Shown piece by piece: positions 1 through 7,530 of a stretch of 64,000 bases of DNA; the stretch's first letter is position 1, and every line of letters begins with the position of its first letter. A model generated the notes under the pieces. The model did not search any database, was not told the DNA's origin, and saw nothing but the letters and a program-made list of their open reading frames with translations. Both the position numbers and the translations under genes were made by a program. This DNA is from Actinomycetes bacterium (GTDB lineage Bacteria; Actinomycetota; Acidimicrobiia; Acidimicrobiales; Microtrichaceae): positions 62,001 through 126,000 of the forward strand of contig JAAEPF010000051.1 of NCBI GenBank assembly GCA_024222295.1, written 5' to 3'.

Positions 1-40
1 GGAACCAGCCGAAGGGCACGGGCAGGGGCGCATCCGTCAT
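1..40 (-). CDS. Start of a Rieske-type oxygenase-like protein (partial, runs off the window)
   Basis: Reading leftward from an ATG at 38-40, the first 13 codons give MTDAPLPVPFGWF before the window ends. The pattern Pro-x-Pro-(F/Y)-Gly-Trp-Phe close to the N-terminus is common at the start of Rieske [2Fe-2S] non-haem iron oxygenases. No cluster-binding Cys/His motif is inside the window, so the family call rests on this short stretch only. No clear Shine-Dalgarno site precedes the ATG. It would be divergent from nothing and lies about 160 bp beyond the stop of the next minus-strand gene, so it could be read as part of the same minus-strand run. The stretch 41-198 between them shows nothing I recognise. 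Confidence 0.3.
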   Translation of the reverse strand, partial: MTDAPLPVPFGWF

Positions 41-198
41 GGGGACTGTCTACGCCGCGAGCGCCCGTGCCGCCAGCACCGTTGCGGCAAGGCGGTCCGG
101 TGGCTCCCGATTCAGCCCTTGGTCCAGGGCGACTGCCGTTTGGGGGCGAGATGAAGGCACGACACCCCAGGCCGTGGGCAACGTGGCCGGACCCGACT

Positions 199-918
199 TC
201 AGGCAGCGGGCTTCCGCGCGACGAGCGAATACCGGTGGTCGTCCGCCCGCGGATCACATGTTTCGACCACGAATCCGGCCCCGCGGGTCGCCTCGAGCAG
301 TCGTCGGGTGGAGAACGGGCTGAAATGCAGGGAGTGTGACCGCACTGTTGTGTCATTCGCGGCCTCGATCTCGAGCACGACGTCCATTTCGCACACCGAA
401 GCGCTGTCCGCAGAACCGCTTGCCCGCCAGTGGTAGGTGGCCCGGCAGGTGGCTCCGTTCCGTTGCACCGGGCGCGGATCCACCACCACGTGGTCGCCGG
501 TCGCCATCACGGCTTCCCAGTGCTGTGAGTCGGTGATCATCACACCTCCGGGTGTCAACAGGCGACAGAACGTGGCCAGCAGGTTGTCGAGCGAGGAGCC
601 GGCGTGGCCGAGTGAGCCACCACAGCACAGCACCGCGTCGAAGCCACCGGGATCGAGAAGCGATCCCAGCTCCGCCCATCTCGCGCGCTCGACCCGGGCG
701 ACGAGGCCGGCCGCCCCGAGCCGATCGCGTGTTGCTCGCACCATCGCTTCGTTGGCGTCGGTGGCGGTCACCTCCATCCCGCGGCCTGCCAGGGCCGCGG
801 CATCAAATCCGGCCCCGCATGCTGCGTCCAGCACGCGGCTTGCCGGGTGCAGGGCGCGCAAGGCCATGCGCACCCCGGGTGTGGTTGTGCCGAGCGATGA
901 GGTCGCGTCGTCCACCAA
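199..918 (-). CDS. Class I SAM-dependent methyltransferase
   Basis: A 239-residue Rossmann-fold methyltransferase. Motif I, VLDAACGAGF, is at residues 29-38, with the acidic end of strand beta2 (TATDANEAM) near 52-60. The CCGGSLGHA stretch near 98-106 resembles the loop of glycine/sarcosine-type N-methyltransferases, and motif VI-like GGVMITD is near 125. Substrate is not predictable. The start is uncertain. A TTG at 916-918 is the only ordinary start codon I find, but the frame stays open upstream and reads DPYSALAADYDWL, which looks like the usual N-terminal helix of this family. The true start may therefore lie upstream, abutting or overlapping the SHOCT gene that ends at 984, perhaps with a non-standard start codon. 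Confidence 0.8.
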   Translation of the reverse strand: MVDDATSSLGTTTPGVRMALRALHPASRVLDAACGAGFDAAALAGRGMEVTATDANEAMVRATRDRLGAAGLVARVERARWAELGSLLDPGGFDAVLCCGGSLGHAGSSLDNLLATFCRLLTPGGVMITDSQHWEAVMATGDHVVVDPRPVQRNGATCRATYHWRASGSADSASVCEMDVVLEIEAANDTTVRSHSLHFSPFSTRRLLEATRGAGFVVETCDPRADDHRYSLVARKPAA

Positions 919-983
919 CCAGTCGTAGTCGGCCGCCAGAGCGGAGTAGGGGTCGTTGTTGCCCGCTTCGGGCAGCGCGTCTC

Positions 984-1319
984 TCAGATTCCGAGAGCCT
1001 TCGCCTTGGCGGCCGCGAACTCCTCGTCGCTCAGGATGCCCTGGTCATGAAGGCTCGCCAGCTTCTTCAGCTGCTGGATCTGCTCGTCCTCGGCATCTGC
1101 CGCGGGGGCCGGCGCCGGTGCCTGCTGCTGCTGGGCGGCCATCGCGTCGGCAGCCCCCTGGTCATAGACCGCCTGTTGCTGCGCCTGGGCCTCCTGGTCC
1201 TTGTCGGCCCACTTCTGTGACTGGCGCCGGTGCACGCCTCCGGCCACTGCGCTGGCCGTGCCGGCCACCACGGCCGTGCGACCCACCGTGCGAACGAGTC
1301 CTCCGCGTCGTCTGATCAT
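984..1319 (-). CDS. SHOCT domain-containing small protein
   Basis: A 111-residue protein. A basic N-terminus (MIRRRGG) leads into a short alanine/glycine-rich hydrophobic segment at residues 12-28. A Gln/Ala-rich linker follows at about 38-75, including a QQQQAPAPAPAA run. A C-terminal SHOCT motif spans about 78-111: QIQQLKKLASLHDQGILSDE, then an FAAAKAKALG tail. SHOCT modules are short C-terminal helical hairpins of unknown biochemical role and are frequent in actinobacterial membrane-associated proteins. The gene lies downstream of a DUF6325 gene on the same strand. That pairing is common in actinobacteria and suggests a functional link, but no mechanism is known to me. Confidence 0.85.
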   Translation of the reverse strand: MIRRRGGLVRTVGRTAVVAGTASAVAGGVHRRQSQKWADKDQEAQAQQQAVYDQGAADAMAAQQQQAPAPAPAADAEDEQIQQLKKLASLHDQGILSDEEFAAAKAKALGI

Positions 1320-1375
1320 GTCCTGCTCCTCGTGTCGTTCGTGTGCTGATCTTCGAGTATCGCTGCGTCTCGGTC

Positions 1376-1816
1376 CTATGCGGACTCGGCCTCGAGCTCC
1401 TCAAGGGTGGCGAGGATCGACTGCACGGGAATGCGCCCGGAGTCGACCAACTGCCCGCCGCCTTCACGGATGGCCTTGGCGAACGGCGCCGCCCAGCTGT
1501 TTTCGTAGACGAGCATGATTGCCCGGGTGCCCGGTTCCAGCACCCCACCGGCCGCATCGAGGTCGTCCTCTCCGAGCAAGCCGGTACCGGCTCCCTCGAA
1601 CACCGACACGTGCACTGCTTCGTCGCCTGGCATGTTCTCGATCTCGATGGCCTCGACGCTGCCATCGTCGTGCTTGGCGATGAACATGATGTCGAGCACG
1701 CGGATCAGGCCCCGGTCGACCAGGTCAAGTAGCGGGGGAGCGGCCTTGCCCGTGAGGGGTCCGCTGAATTCGATCAGGACCCAGTCGATCGGTCCCATGT
1801 CCTCGATGTCAGTCAT
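1376..1816 (-). CDS. DUF6325 family protein
   Basis: A 146-residue acidic soluble protein starting MTDIEDMGPIDWVLIEF. The ATG at 1814-1816 is preceded by AAGGAAG about 7 nt upstream, which fixes the start against a long open frame running further up. Features of the family visible here are the WVLIEF strand, VDRGLIRVLDIMFIAK at about 33-48, a central acidic segment ending LLGEDDLDAA, and a C-terminal half with LVYENSWAAPFAKAIREGGG. Function is unknown. DUF6325 genes commonly neighbour SHOCT genes, as here (SHOCT at 984-1319), and the two are probably co-transcribed. Possibly stress-related, but nothing in the sequence shows it. Confidence 0.8.
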   Translation of the reverse strand: MTDIEDMGPIDWVLIEFSGPLTGKAAPPLLDLVDRGLIRVLDIMFIAKHDDGSVEAIEIENMPGDEAVHVSVFEGAGTGLLGEDDLDAAGGVLEPGTRAIMLVYENSWAAPFAKAIREGGGQLVDSGRIPVQSILATLEELEAESA

Positions 1817-1904
1817 CGTGGCTTCCTTGCTGTCGGCAACCCGCGTGACTGTACAGGGGACGCGGTCGGACGGGGTCTCGGCCGCTCGGATCCCGGGTCG
1901 CAGG

Positions 1905-2366
1905 TCATCCGAATGGATTTCGGCCATCGGCCCAGTACTGCTCGAACATCGGTGCCACGTCGCGGCTGACGAGTTCGATGCGCGGGCCGTTGGCGTGCCG
2001 GTGGTAGGCGAACAGCGCCTCGTCGTGCCCTCCGGGGCCGCACAGTTCGAACTCGTAGCCGGCAGCGACCAGCGCTGCCGAATCGAGCTGCACGTCGTCC
2101 GACCAGTAGCCCAGGTGGTGTATGCCCGAGTCGGCGGGCTCCCACACCGTGCCGGGGATCGTCCGCAGGACCTCGACCCGTGGCTCCCCGAGTGAGTAGC
2201 AGAACGCACTCTCGACCGTTGCGGGCTGGTTGTCGGCAAGCGTGAAGGTGCTCTCGATGCGGATCTCCTCGCCCCACCGGTAACCGAACAGCCCGGTCAG
2301 CCGCTCCAGGGTCCCCTCGAAGTCGTCCACCACGAAACCGGAATGGAAGAAGTCCTCGGCACGCAT
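1905..2366 (-). CDS. VOC superfamily (glyoxalase/bleomycin-resistance fold) protein
   Basis: A 153-residue protein covering a single vicinal-oxygen-chelate unit. HSGFVVDDFEGTLERLTGLF at the N-terminus is the typical first beta-alpha unit. HHLGYWSDDV near 83-92 marks the start of the second half, and PRIELV near 131-136 is the usual terminal strand with a metal-ligand glutamate. Potential ligands are His-8, Glu residues near 52 and 70, His-83/84 and the Glu of RIELV. The substrate cannot be told. VOC enzymes include isomerases, epimerases and ring-cleaving dioxygenases. Starts at an ATG with GGGAGAGACG upstream. It is separate from, but on the same strand as, the DUF6325/SHOCT pair. Confidence 0.8.
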   Translation of the reverse strand: MRAEDFFHSGFVVDDFEGTLERLTGLFGYRWGEEIRIESTFTLADNQPATVESAFCYSLGEPRVEVLRTIPGTVWEPADSGIHHLGYWSDDVQLDSAALVAAGYEFELCGPGGHDEALFAYHRHANGPRIELVSRDVAPMFEQYWADGRNPFG

Positions 2367-2502
2367 CGTCTCTCCCTGTGGTCGTCGACGTTGGCCGGCC
2401 GAGCAGGCCGCCCGGCGTCATAGGTTACGCTCCGCCCCGCCGGGCGTCCGGTGTGCCGGGGTCGGCATGCCGGCCGACACCGCTGGTGAAGGAACAGGGG
2501 GC

Positions 2503-3762
2503 GTGACCGTGAAAGAGGTTCGTATCGATGACCTCCGCGAGCCGCGTCGCAGTCCCGCGCAGCAGTCCGTGTACGACTGGGGGCTCACACTCGACGTGTC
2601 CTTGGACCTGGACGATGTGGTGGCCGATGCGCAGGCGCGCACCGGCCTCGATCGCATCGACGACGTCACCGTGTATGACCGGCTGGGCGCGCAGCTCGAC
2701 GCGGTAGAGGCCGATGACGGCCTGATGGGCATGGGGCGGCTGTTGGTGCGGCGTCGGCTGGTCGGCTGTCTGGCAGCACGCCTGCGCTTCGACGATTTCG
2801 TGCGTCGCTATCCCGAGGCGCTCGAGGTGGAACTGGAACCGCCCGTGATCGTGGTGGGGCTGCCGCGATCAGGCACGACCCACCTGGTCAATCTCCTGGC
2901 CGCGGATGACAGGTTTCGCTCGATGCCCTGGTGGGAAGTGCAGGAGCCGATTCCCGTCATGGGTGACGGCCCCGGGCGTGACGGGGTCGACCCGCGGTAT
3001 CTGCGCGCCAAGGTGACCCATGAGCTCACCGACGCGGCTGACCCGCTCGTGAAGCTCATGCACGACCGACCACCCGAGAGCATCGAGGAGGACTGCGAAC
3101 TGCTCGACCTCGACTTCTGCGCATACACGCTGGAGTGGCATGCCCGGGTCCCGCAATGGAGGGACCACTATCTGGCCCTCGACCAGCGGCGGCACTACCA
3201 GTTCCTCGAACAGGAGCTGCGCGTGCTGAGCTTCCTGCGCGGGCCGAGGCGCTGGGTGCTCAAGACCCCTCAGCACCTGGAGCAGCTCGGCCCGCTCATG
3301 GACACGTTTCCTGATGCAACCGTGGCATTCACCTTGCGGGACCCGGTGGCGGTGCTCCAGTCCGCACTGACGATGCTCGCCTACGGCGATCGCAACCGCC
3401 GCGAGGAGATCGATGCCGACGGGTTGGCCGAGTACTGGGTGGATCGGATCAAGCGCCTGCTCCGTGCCTCGGTCCGCGACGCCCACCTCATCCCCGGGGC
3501 CCAGCGCGTGGACGTGGAGTTCGGTGAGTTCATGCGTGACGACCTGGCGATGGCCAGCCATGTGATCGAGACCGCCGGAGTCGACGTGACGCCCGAGGCA
3601 CGCCAGAACCTGGCCAGCTACGTGGCGGGCAATCCGCGTGGCAAGGACGGTCGTGTCGTCTATGACCTACAGGGTGACTTCGGGCTGGACCCGGCCGAGC
3701 TCTACGACCGCTACGGCTTCTACTTCGATGCCTTCGCGCAGGTGCGACGCGAGGTCACCTGA
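2503..3762 (+). CDS. Sulfotransferase family protein
   Basis: About 419 residues from GTG 2503, which follows AAGGAA and AGGGGG (2489-2500). An ATG at 2467 would add 12 residues but has weaker spacing. The 5'-phosphosulfate-binding loop of PAPS enzymes, VVGLPRSGTTHLVNLL, lies around residues 117-132. A 3'-phosphate-type segment, FTLRDPVAVLQSAL, lies near 275-290, and RWVLKTPQHL near 250. This layout matches the bacterial family that transfers sulfate from PAPS to alcohols or lipids. The length of about 420 residues is normal for the actinobacterial subgroup, which carries an N-terminal helical extension. The acceptor is unknown. It stands alone between divergent VOC and downstream hydrolase genes, with only a 48-bp gap to the latter, so read-through is likely. 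Confidence 0.85.
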   Translation: MTVKEVRIDDLREPRRSPAQQSVYDWGLTLDVSLDLDDVVADAQARTGLDRIDDVTVYDRLGAQLDAVEADDGLMGMGRLLVRRRLVGCLAARLRFDDFVRRYPEALEVELEPPVIVVGLPRSGTTHLVNLLAADDRFRSMPWWEVQEPIPVMGDGPGRDGVDPRYLRAKVTHELTDAADPLVKLMHDRPPESIEEDCELLDLDFCAYTLEWHARVPQWRDHYLALDQRRHYQFLEQELRVLSFLRGPRRWVLKTPQHLEQLGPLMDTFPDATVAFTLRDPVAVLQSALTMLAYGDRNRREEIDADGLAEYWVDRIKRLLRASVRDAHLIPGAQRVDVEFGEFMRDDLAMASHVIETAGVDVTPEARQNLASYVAGNPRGKDGRVVYDLQGDFGLDPAELYDRYGFYFDAFAQVRREVT

Positions 3763-3810
3763 GCGGCGTGGCGGTGGCGCCACTGCCTGCGTAGACGCAA
3801 GGATGCCCCG

Positions 3811-5445
3811 ATGGAAACCATCACGGAACGCTTGGCGGCCAGTTCGGAGCCCGGGGGGAGCAGGGGCCGGTGGTGGTTGCTGGCCGCGGTGCTCGCGTTC
3901 GTCGCAGCGTCGTCGATCGGTTGCACGTCGGACTCCTCCGGCAATGGCGGTGAGGGGGAGTCATCCGCGACGGAGCAGACCGGCGAAGCAGCAGACACGG
4001 TTGCCTACGAAGGCCGGTCCGCGGAGACGGTCACCGGCCCGATCGAGGGCGACACAATCGTGTTCCCACAGCCTGCGGCGCCCGCGCCCGACGGGTACAC
4101 CACCGAGGAGTTCTTCATCGGCGGCACTGCCAGCAGCTTCGACGCGGCCGAGACCCCGGCCGACGGCATGTGGGAAGCGGAGCCGGATGATGAAGCGGAG
4201 TATCTGACCCGGGCGATCGTGCACCGGCCCCCCGCTGAGGAGTTCAGTGGCACCGTGCTGGTGGAGTGGCTCAATGTGAGCGCGCTCGAGGCATCACCCG
4301 ACTGGGCCTATCTGTCAGAAGAAGTCGGCCGGGAGGGTCATGCGTACGTCCTCGTCAGCACACAGGCGCAGGGGATAGAGGGTGGCGAGACCCTTCTGGA
4401 TGCCGCAATCGATGAGGAAGCCGCAGCCGCGGCGGGTGCGGAGGACAGCGGCGGCGCCACTGACAACAGCGGGCTCAAGAACACCGACCCGGATCGCTAC
4501 GGAACGCTCAGCCACCCCGGCGACGCCTACGCCTATGACATCTTCAGCCAGGTGGGGCGTGCGATCACCGAGGACCCGGCGCTGCTGGGCGGCCTCGAAG
4601 CAGAGCAGGTGATTGGAGTCGGTGAATCCCAGTCCGCCTTCTTCCTCACGACCTATGCCAACGCGATCCACCCCATCGACCCTGTCTATGACGGTCTCAT
4701 CATCCATTCGCGTGGCGCCGGCGCATCGCCCCTGTCGGGACTGCGCGAGGTCGAGACCGACGAGAATGGCGACCGCATCATCGAAGAAGGCGTGCTGATC
4801 CGCACGGACCTGGACATCCCGGTGTTCATGTTGCTGGCGGAGACCGATCTCACGATGCTCGGCTACGCGAACGCCCGCCAGCCCGACACCGACATGATCC
4901 GCACCTGGGAGGTTGCAGGAACCGCGCATGCCGATGCCCACCAGATCCGCGCGCTGGTCGGCGGTCCGCGTGACCCGATGGTCGGCTCGGTCCTCGGCTG
5001 CACTGAGCCTTTCAACATCGGACCGCACCACGAGGTGTACCAGGCGGGCCTCAACCACTTCGTGAGTTGGGTGGGCGGTGGCGAGGCGCCTCCGGAGTCG
5101 CCGAGGCTGGAGATGGCCGACGGTGACGAACTCGAGATCGTTCGCGACGAGAACATGATCGCGCTCGGTGGCATCCGCACGCCGCTGGTGGACGTTCCCG
5201 TGAACGCGCCGATCGGCGATCCGCCCGCCGCGCTCGCCGACGAGGGAATCGCGCTCTGCACCCTGTTCGGCACGACCATCCCGTTCGACCAGCCGAAGAT
5301 CGTCGAGCTGCACGGAACGGCCGACGACTACATCGCCGCCTTCGCTGCGTCGGCGGCCGAGGCTGTGGAGGCAGGGTTCCTGCTGCAGTCCGACGCCGAT
5401 GCGCTCATCGCCGAGGCGGAGGAGAACCGGGCACTGTTCGGCTGA
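3811..5445 (+). CDS. Secreted alpha/beta hydrolase domain lipoprotein
   Basis: A 544-residue protein. The N-terminal 21 residues are polar. A hydrophobic signal segment follows (WWLLAAVLAFVAASSIG, about 22-38) and ends at a Cys with a loose lipobox (SSIG-C), then a Ser/Gly/Glu-rich linker. It is probably an exported, lipid-anchored protein. The catalytic region resembles the 'alpha/beta hydrolase domain' family of 450-550 residues. The nucleophile elbow is GVGESQSAF near residues 269-277 (Ser in G-E-S-Q-S). VEWLNVSA near 150 is typical of the same family, and GTAHADAHQ near 371 is a plausible catalytic His. The substrate is unknown, possibly an ester or lipid. AAGGA precedes the ATG by 8 nt. 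It may be co-transcribed with the sulfotransferase gene 48 bp upstream. Confidence 0.8.
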   Translation: METITERLAASSEPGGSRGRWWLLAAVLAFVAASSIGCTSDSSGNGGEGESSATEQTGEAADTVAYEGRSAETVTGPIEGDTIVFPQPAAPAPDGYTTEEFFIGGTASSFDAAETPADGMWEAEPDDEAEYLTRAIVHRPPAEEFSGTVLVEWLNVSALEASPDWAYLSEEVGREGHAYVLVSTQAQGIEGGETLLDAAIDEEAAAAAGAEDSGGATDNSGLKNTDPDRYGTLSHPGDAYAYDIFSQVGRAITEDPALLGGLEAEQVIGVGESQSAFFLTTYANAIHPIDPVYDGLIIHSRGAGASPLSGLREVETDENGDRIIEEGVLIRTDLDIPVFMLLAETDLTMLGYANARQPDTDMIRTWEVAGTAHADAHQIRALVGGPRDPMVGSVLGCTEPFNIGPHHEVYQAGLNHFVSWVGGGEAPPESPRLEMADGDELEIVRDENMIALGGIRTPLVDVPVNAPIGDPPAALADEGIALCTLFGTTIPFDQPKIVELHGTADDYIAAFAASAAEAVEAGFLLQSDADALIAEAEENRALFG

Positions 5446-5475
5446 TGCGGCGCCGGCGTGCAACCGCCGGACTGC

Positions 5476-6312
5476 TCAGCCGGCCTGGAAGAACGGCGCG
5501 TCCCCGTCGATCTCGAGGCGCCGGACGACTCGCACGTGTGGGAAGTGGTCTCCCACCGCACGGTGCAGGGTCGACCGCTCGTCCCAGACGGCCAGGTCGC
5601 CCTCGGCCCAGTGCCAGCGGCAGTGCAGGCGTGGCTCGTTGACGTGGTGGCCGAGGAACTCGATCAGAGCATCGCTTTCGGACTCGGTGAGCTCGTTGAT
5701 CCGCACCAGGAAGCTCTGTGCGTACAACAACGCCCGTTTGCCCGTCTCGGGATGCGTGCGAACGAGCGGGTGCACCACCGGCGGGTAGTCGCGCCGGATC
5801 TCCTCCACGATTTCGCGGGCCGCGTCGCCTGCCTTCTTCTCGACGCTCGCGATGAACCCCTCGTTGTCGTGCGTGGCCGTCAGCCCGCACACGAACTCCT
5901 GCATCGAGGGGCTCAGGGCTTCGTAGGCAGCGGTTGTCGAGCACCAGAGCGTGTCGCCGCCGCGCTCAGGTGCGGTCTCCATCTGCAGCAACGCCGCCTT
6001 GGGCGGCTCGGCGGTCCAGGTGACGTCGGTGTGCCAGGCGTCGGCCGCGTTGGGGCTGTCGGGGCCGTCTTCGATGACGGTCATCGTCGGTTCGGTGGCG
6101 CCCATGATCCGTGCGACCGGGAAGATGCTCGGTGTGCCGAATCGGGCGCCGAACTCGAGGTGCTCCCTTTCGTCGAGCGAGGCGCCGTGGAAGAAGATGA
6201 CCTCGTGCTCGAGCAGAGCGTTGTAGACCGCCGGGAAGTCGTCGCCGGGGTCGCGCGGGTCGACTCCCTCGATCACAGCTCCGAGCGCGCCCGCAACCGG
6301 TGTGACATCCAT
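5476..6312 (-). CDS. TauD/TfdA family Fe(II)/2-oxoglutarate dioxygenase
   Basis: A 278-residue cytosolic oxygenase. The iron-binding H-x-D is His-94/Asp-96 in the motif WHTDVTW. The distal His is His-250 in STLHRAVGDH, and the 2-oxoglutarate-binding Arg is probably Arg-261 in HVRVVRR. GDTLWCST near 125 is also typical of TauD. Family members hydroxylate taurine, other sulfonates, alkyl sulfates or 2,4-D, so a role in organosulfur use is possible. The alkylsulfatase-like gene at 42.9 kb is distant and no local operon supports this. It converges on the upstream hydrolase gene with a 30-bp gap. Substrate is not predictable from the sequence. Confidence 0.88.
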   Translation of the reverse strand: MDVTPVAGALGAVIEGVDPRDPGDDFPAVYNALLEHEVIFFHGASLDEREHLEFGARFGTPSIFPVARIMGATEPTMTVIEDGPDSPNAADAWHTDVTWTAEPPKAALLQMETAPERGGDTLWCSTTAAYEALSPSMQEFVCGLTATHDNEGFIASVEKKAGDAAREIVEEIRRDYPPVVHPLVRTHPETGKRALLYAQSFLVRINELTESESDALIEFLGHHVNEPRLHCRWHWAEGDLAVWDERSTLHRAVGDHFPHVRVVRRLEIDGDAPFFQAG

Positions 6313-6467
6313 GGACCGGACCGTACCAGCGGGCGGTTGGCCGGAAACTTCCCGGCCGGGCGGTCAGGTGGCACCACCAGATGCTCCAATCGCTTCGACA
6401 CAGCCGTGGAGAGGCGGGGCGCTGGCATGCAGAGTGAAGGCCACACTTCATTCCCTCGGGAGGCTTC

Positions 6468-6887
6468 ATGGACTCGATCCCGGCACCGGCACAGGCACTG
6501 CTCGGCACCGACGCGGTAGCCCACGTGTGGACCACCAATCCCGACGGCTCAGGCCAGGTCTCCACGGTGTGGGTGGTCGTGAAGGACGACGAGATCCTGT
6601 TCGGCACCGACTCCGCCAGCGTCAAGGCCCGCAACCTCGCACGTGATCCGAAGGTGATCCTCTCGGTCGAGGACACCGAGCGTAGCGAGAGGGGGTTCCA
6701 GCGCCACCTCGTCATCCACGGCACCGCCACGATCGAACCCGGTCCGAGCCCCGAGCTGATGGACGAACTGGCGCGGAAGTACGCGGGCCTGGAGAAGCAC
6801 CCGCTGGCGATGCGAGACTCGCCGAGCGCGGTGGTGGTGAGGGTGGCGTGCGACCGAATCGGTGGCGTCGGCCCCTGGATGGACTAG
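6468..6887 (+). CDS. PPOX-class (probably F420-dependent) split-barrel oxidoreductase
   Basis: A 139-residue single-domain split beta-barrel protein of the pyridoxamine-phosphate-oxidase superfamily. Visible hallmarks are HVWTTNPDGSGQVSTVWVV (residues 19-37), ILFGTDSASVKARNLARDP (45-63), then VILSVEDTE and a C-terminal VVRVACDRIGG. The run SVKARNLARDPKV is typical of the actinobacterial F420-binding subgroup (FDORs), which use deazaflavin F420 rather than FMN. I infer this from family resemblance, since no F420-specific residue is certain. GGGAGG sits 6-8 nt before the ATG at 6468. The gene ends 8 bp from the stop of another putative F420-type protein on the opposite strand. Confidence 0.82.
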   Translation: MDSIPAPAQALLGTDAVAHVWTTNPDGSGQVSTVWVVVKDDEILFGTDSASVKARNLARDPKVILSVEDTERSERGFQRHLVIHGTATIEPGPSPELMDELARKYAGLEKHPLAMRDSPSAVVVRVACDRIGGVGPWMD

Positions 6888-6894
6888 CTCGGGT

Positions 6895-7380
6895 TCATCC
6901 GACCAGTCGGGCCTTGTGGAGGCGCAGTGCCTCGGTCACGTTGAACAGCGAGTGAGTGCGCCTGTCGGCGTCGGTGAACACCTCGTCGGCTGACTGCACG
7001 GACACGACCCGGGGGTCCACGAGTTCCCAGGCTTCACCTTCATGGACGATCTCCGCTGACCCGCTGGCGGTGACGTTGCGGAACCAGTCCGCCTGCGTTC
7101 CGTACGGCAGGACGATCACGAAGTCCTCGCCGCCGTCGATTGCCACGATCGGCGTTTCGTAGGTGGTGCCGGAACGCCGTCCGGTGTGGCGGATCACGGA
7201 AGCGGAGGCCCCGGGACTACCCGCCGTCTCCATCTGCTTCGGATTGAATACGCGCCGGTTCATCGATCTGACCGCGTTCAGTACCGGTGGCGACTTGGTG
7301 CGCATCCCGATCACGAACGTGGCGGCAATCGCTGCAGCGGTGATGAGCACCAACGCTGTGAGTCGTTTGATCATCTTCAT
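6895..7380 (-). CDS. F420H2-dependent nitroreductase (Ddn/DUF385) family protein
   Basis: A 161-residue protein with an N-terminal hydrophobic helix (residues 7-25, LTALVLITAAAIAATFVIG) that probably anchors it to the membrane. A Ddn-like split barrel follows. VIRHTGRRSGTTYETPIV (about 62-79) matches the TxGRxSGxxRxTP signature of deazaflavin-dependent nitroreductases and quinone reductases, and FVIVLPYGTQADWFRNV (90-106) matches the following 'GG..P.WxxNL' region. In mycobacteria such enzymes use F420H2 to reduce quinones or nitroimidazoles. The quinone role is favoured by the membrane helix, but this is inference. It faces the PPOX-type gene tail to tail, and the pairing of two F420-type folds suggests the cofactor is made by this organism. 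Confidence 0.83.
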   Translation of the reverse strand: MKMIKRLTALVLITAAAIAATFVIGMRTKSPPVLNAVRSMNRRVFNPKQMETAGSPGASASVIRHTGRRSGTTYETPIVAIDGGEDFVIVLPYGTQADWFRNVTASGSAEIVHEGEAWELVDPRVVSVQSADEVFTDADRRTHSLFNVTEALRLHKARLVG

Positions 7381-7530
7381 GGACTGCTCCGATCTGTGGG
7401 GTGCCGGCGCGGAACGCGTGCACCGGAGTCTTCCACTTGCCGGGTTGGCGCGAGCCCGAATGGCGATGTCGCGGCATGCGGGTCATGTGGGGTGGCAACA
7501 TGGCTGCTGATCCGACGGAGGTGGGGGACG

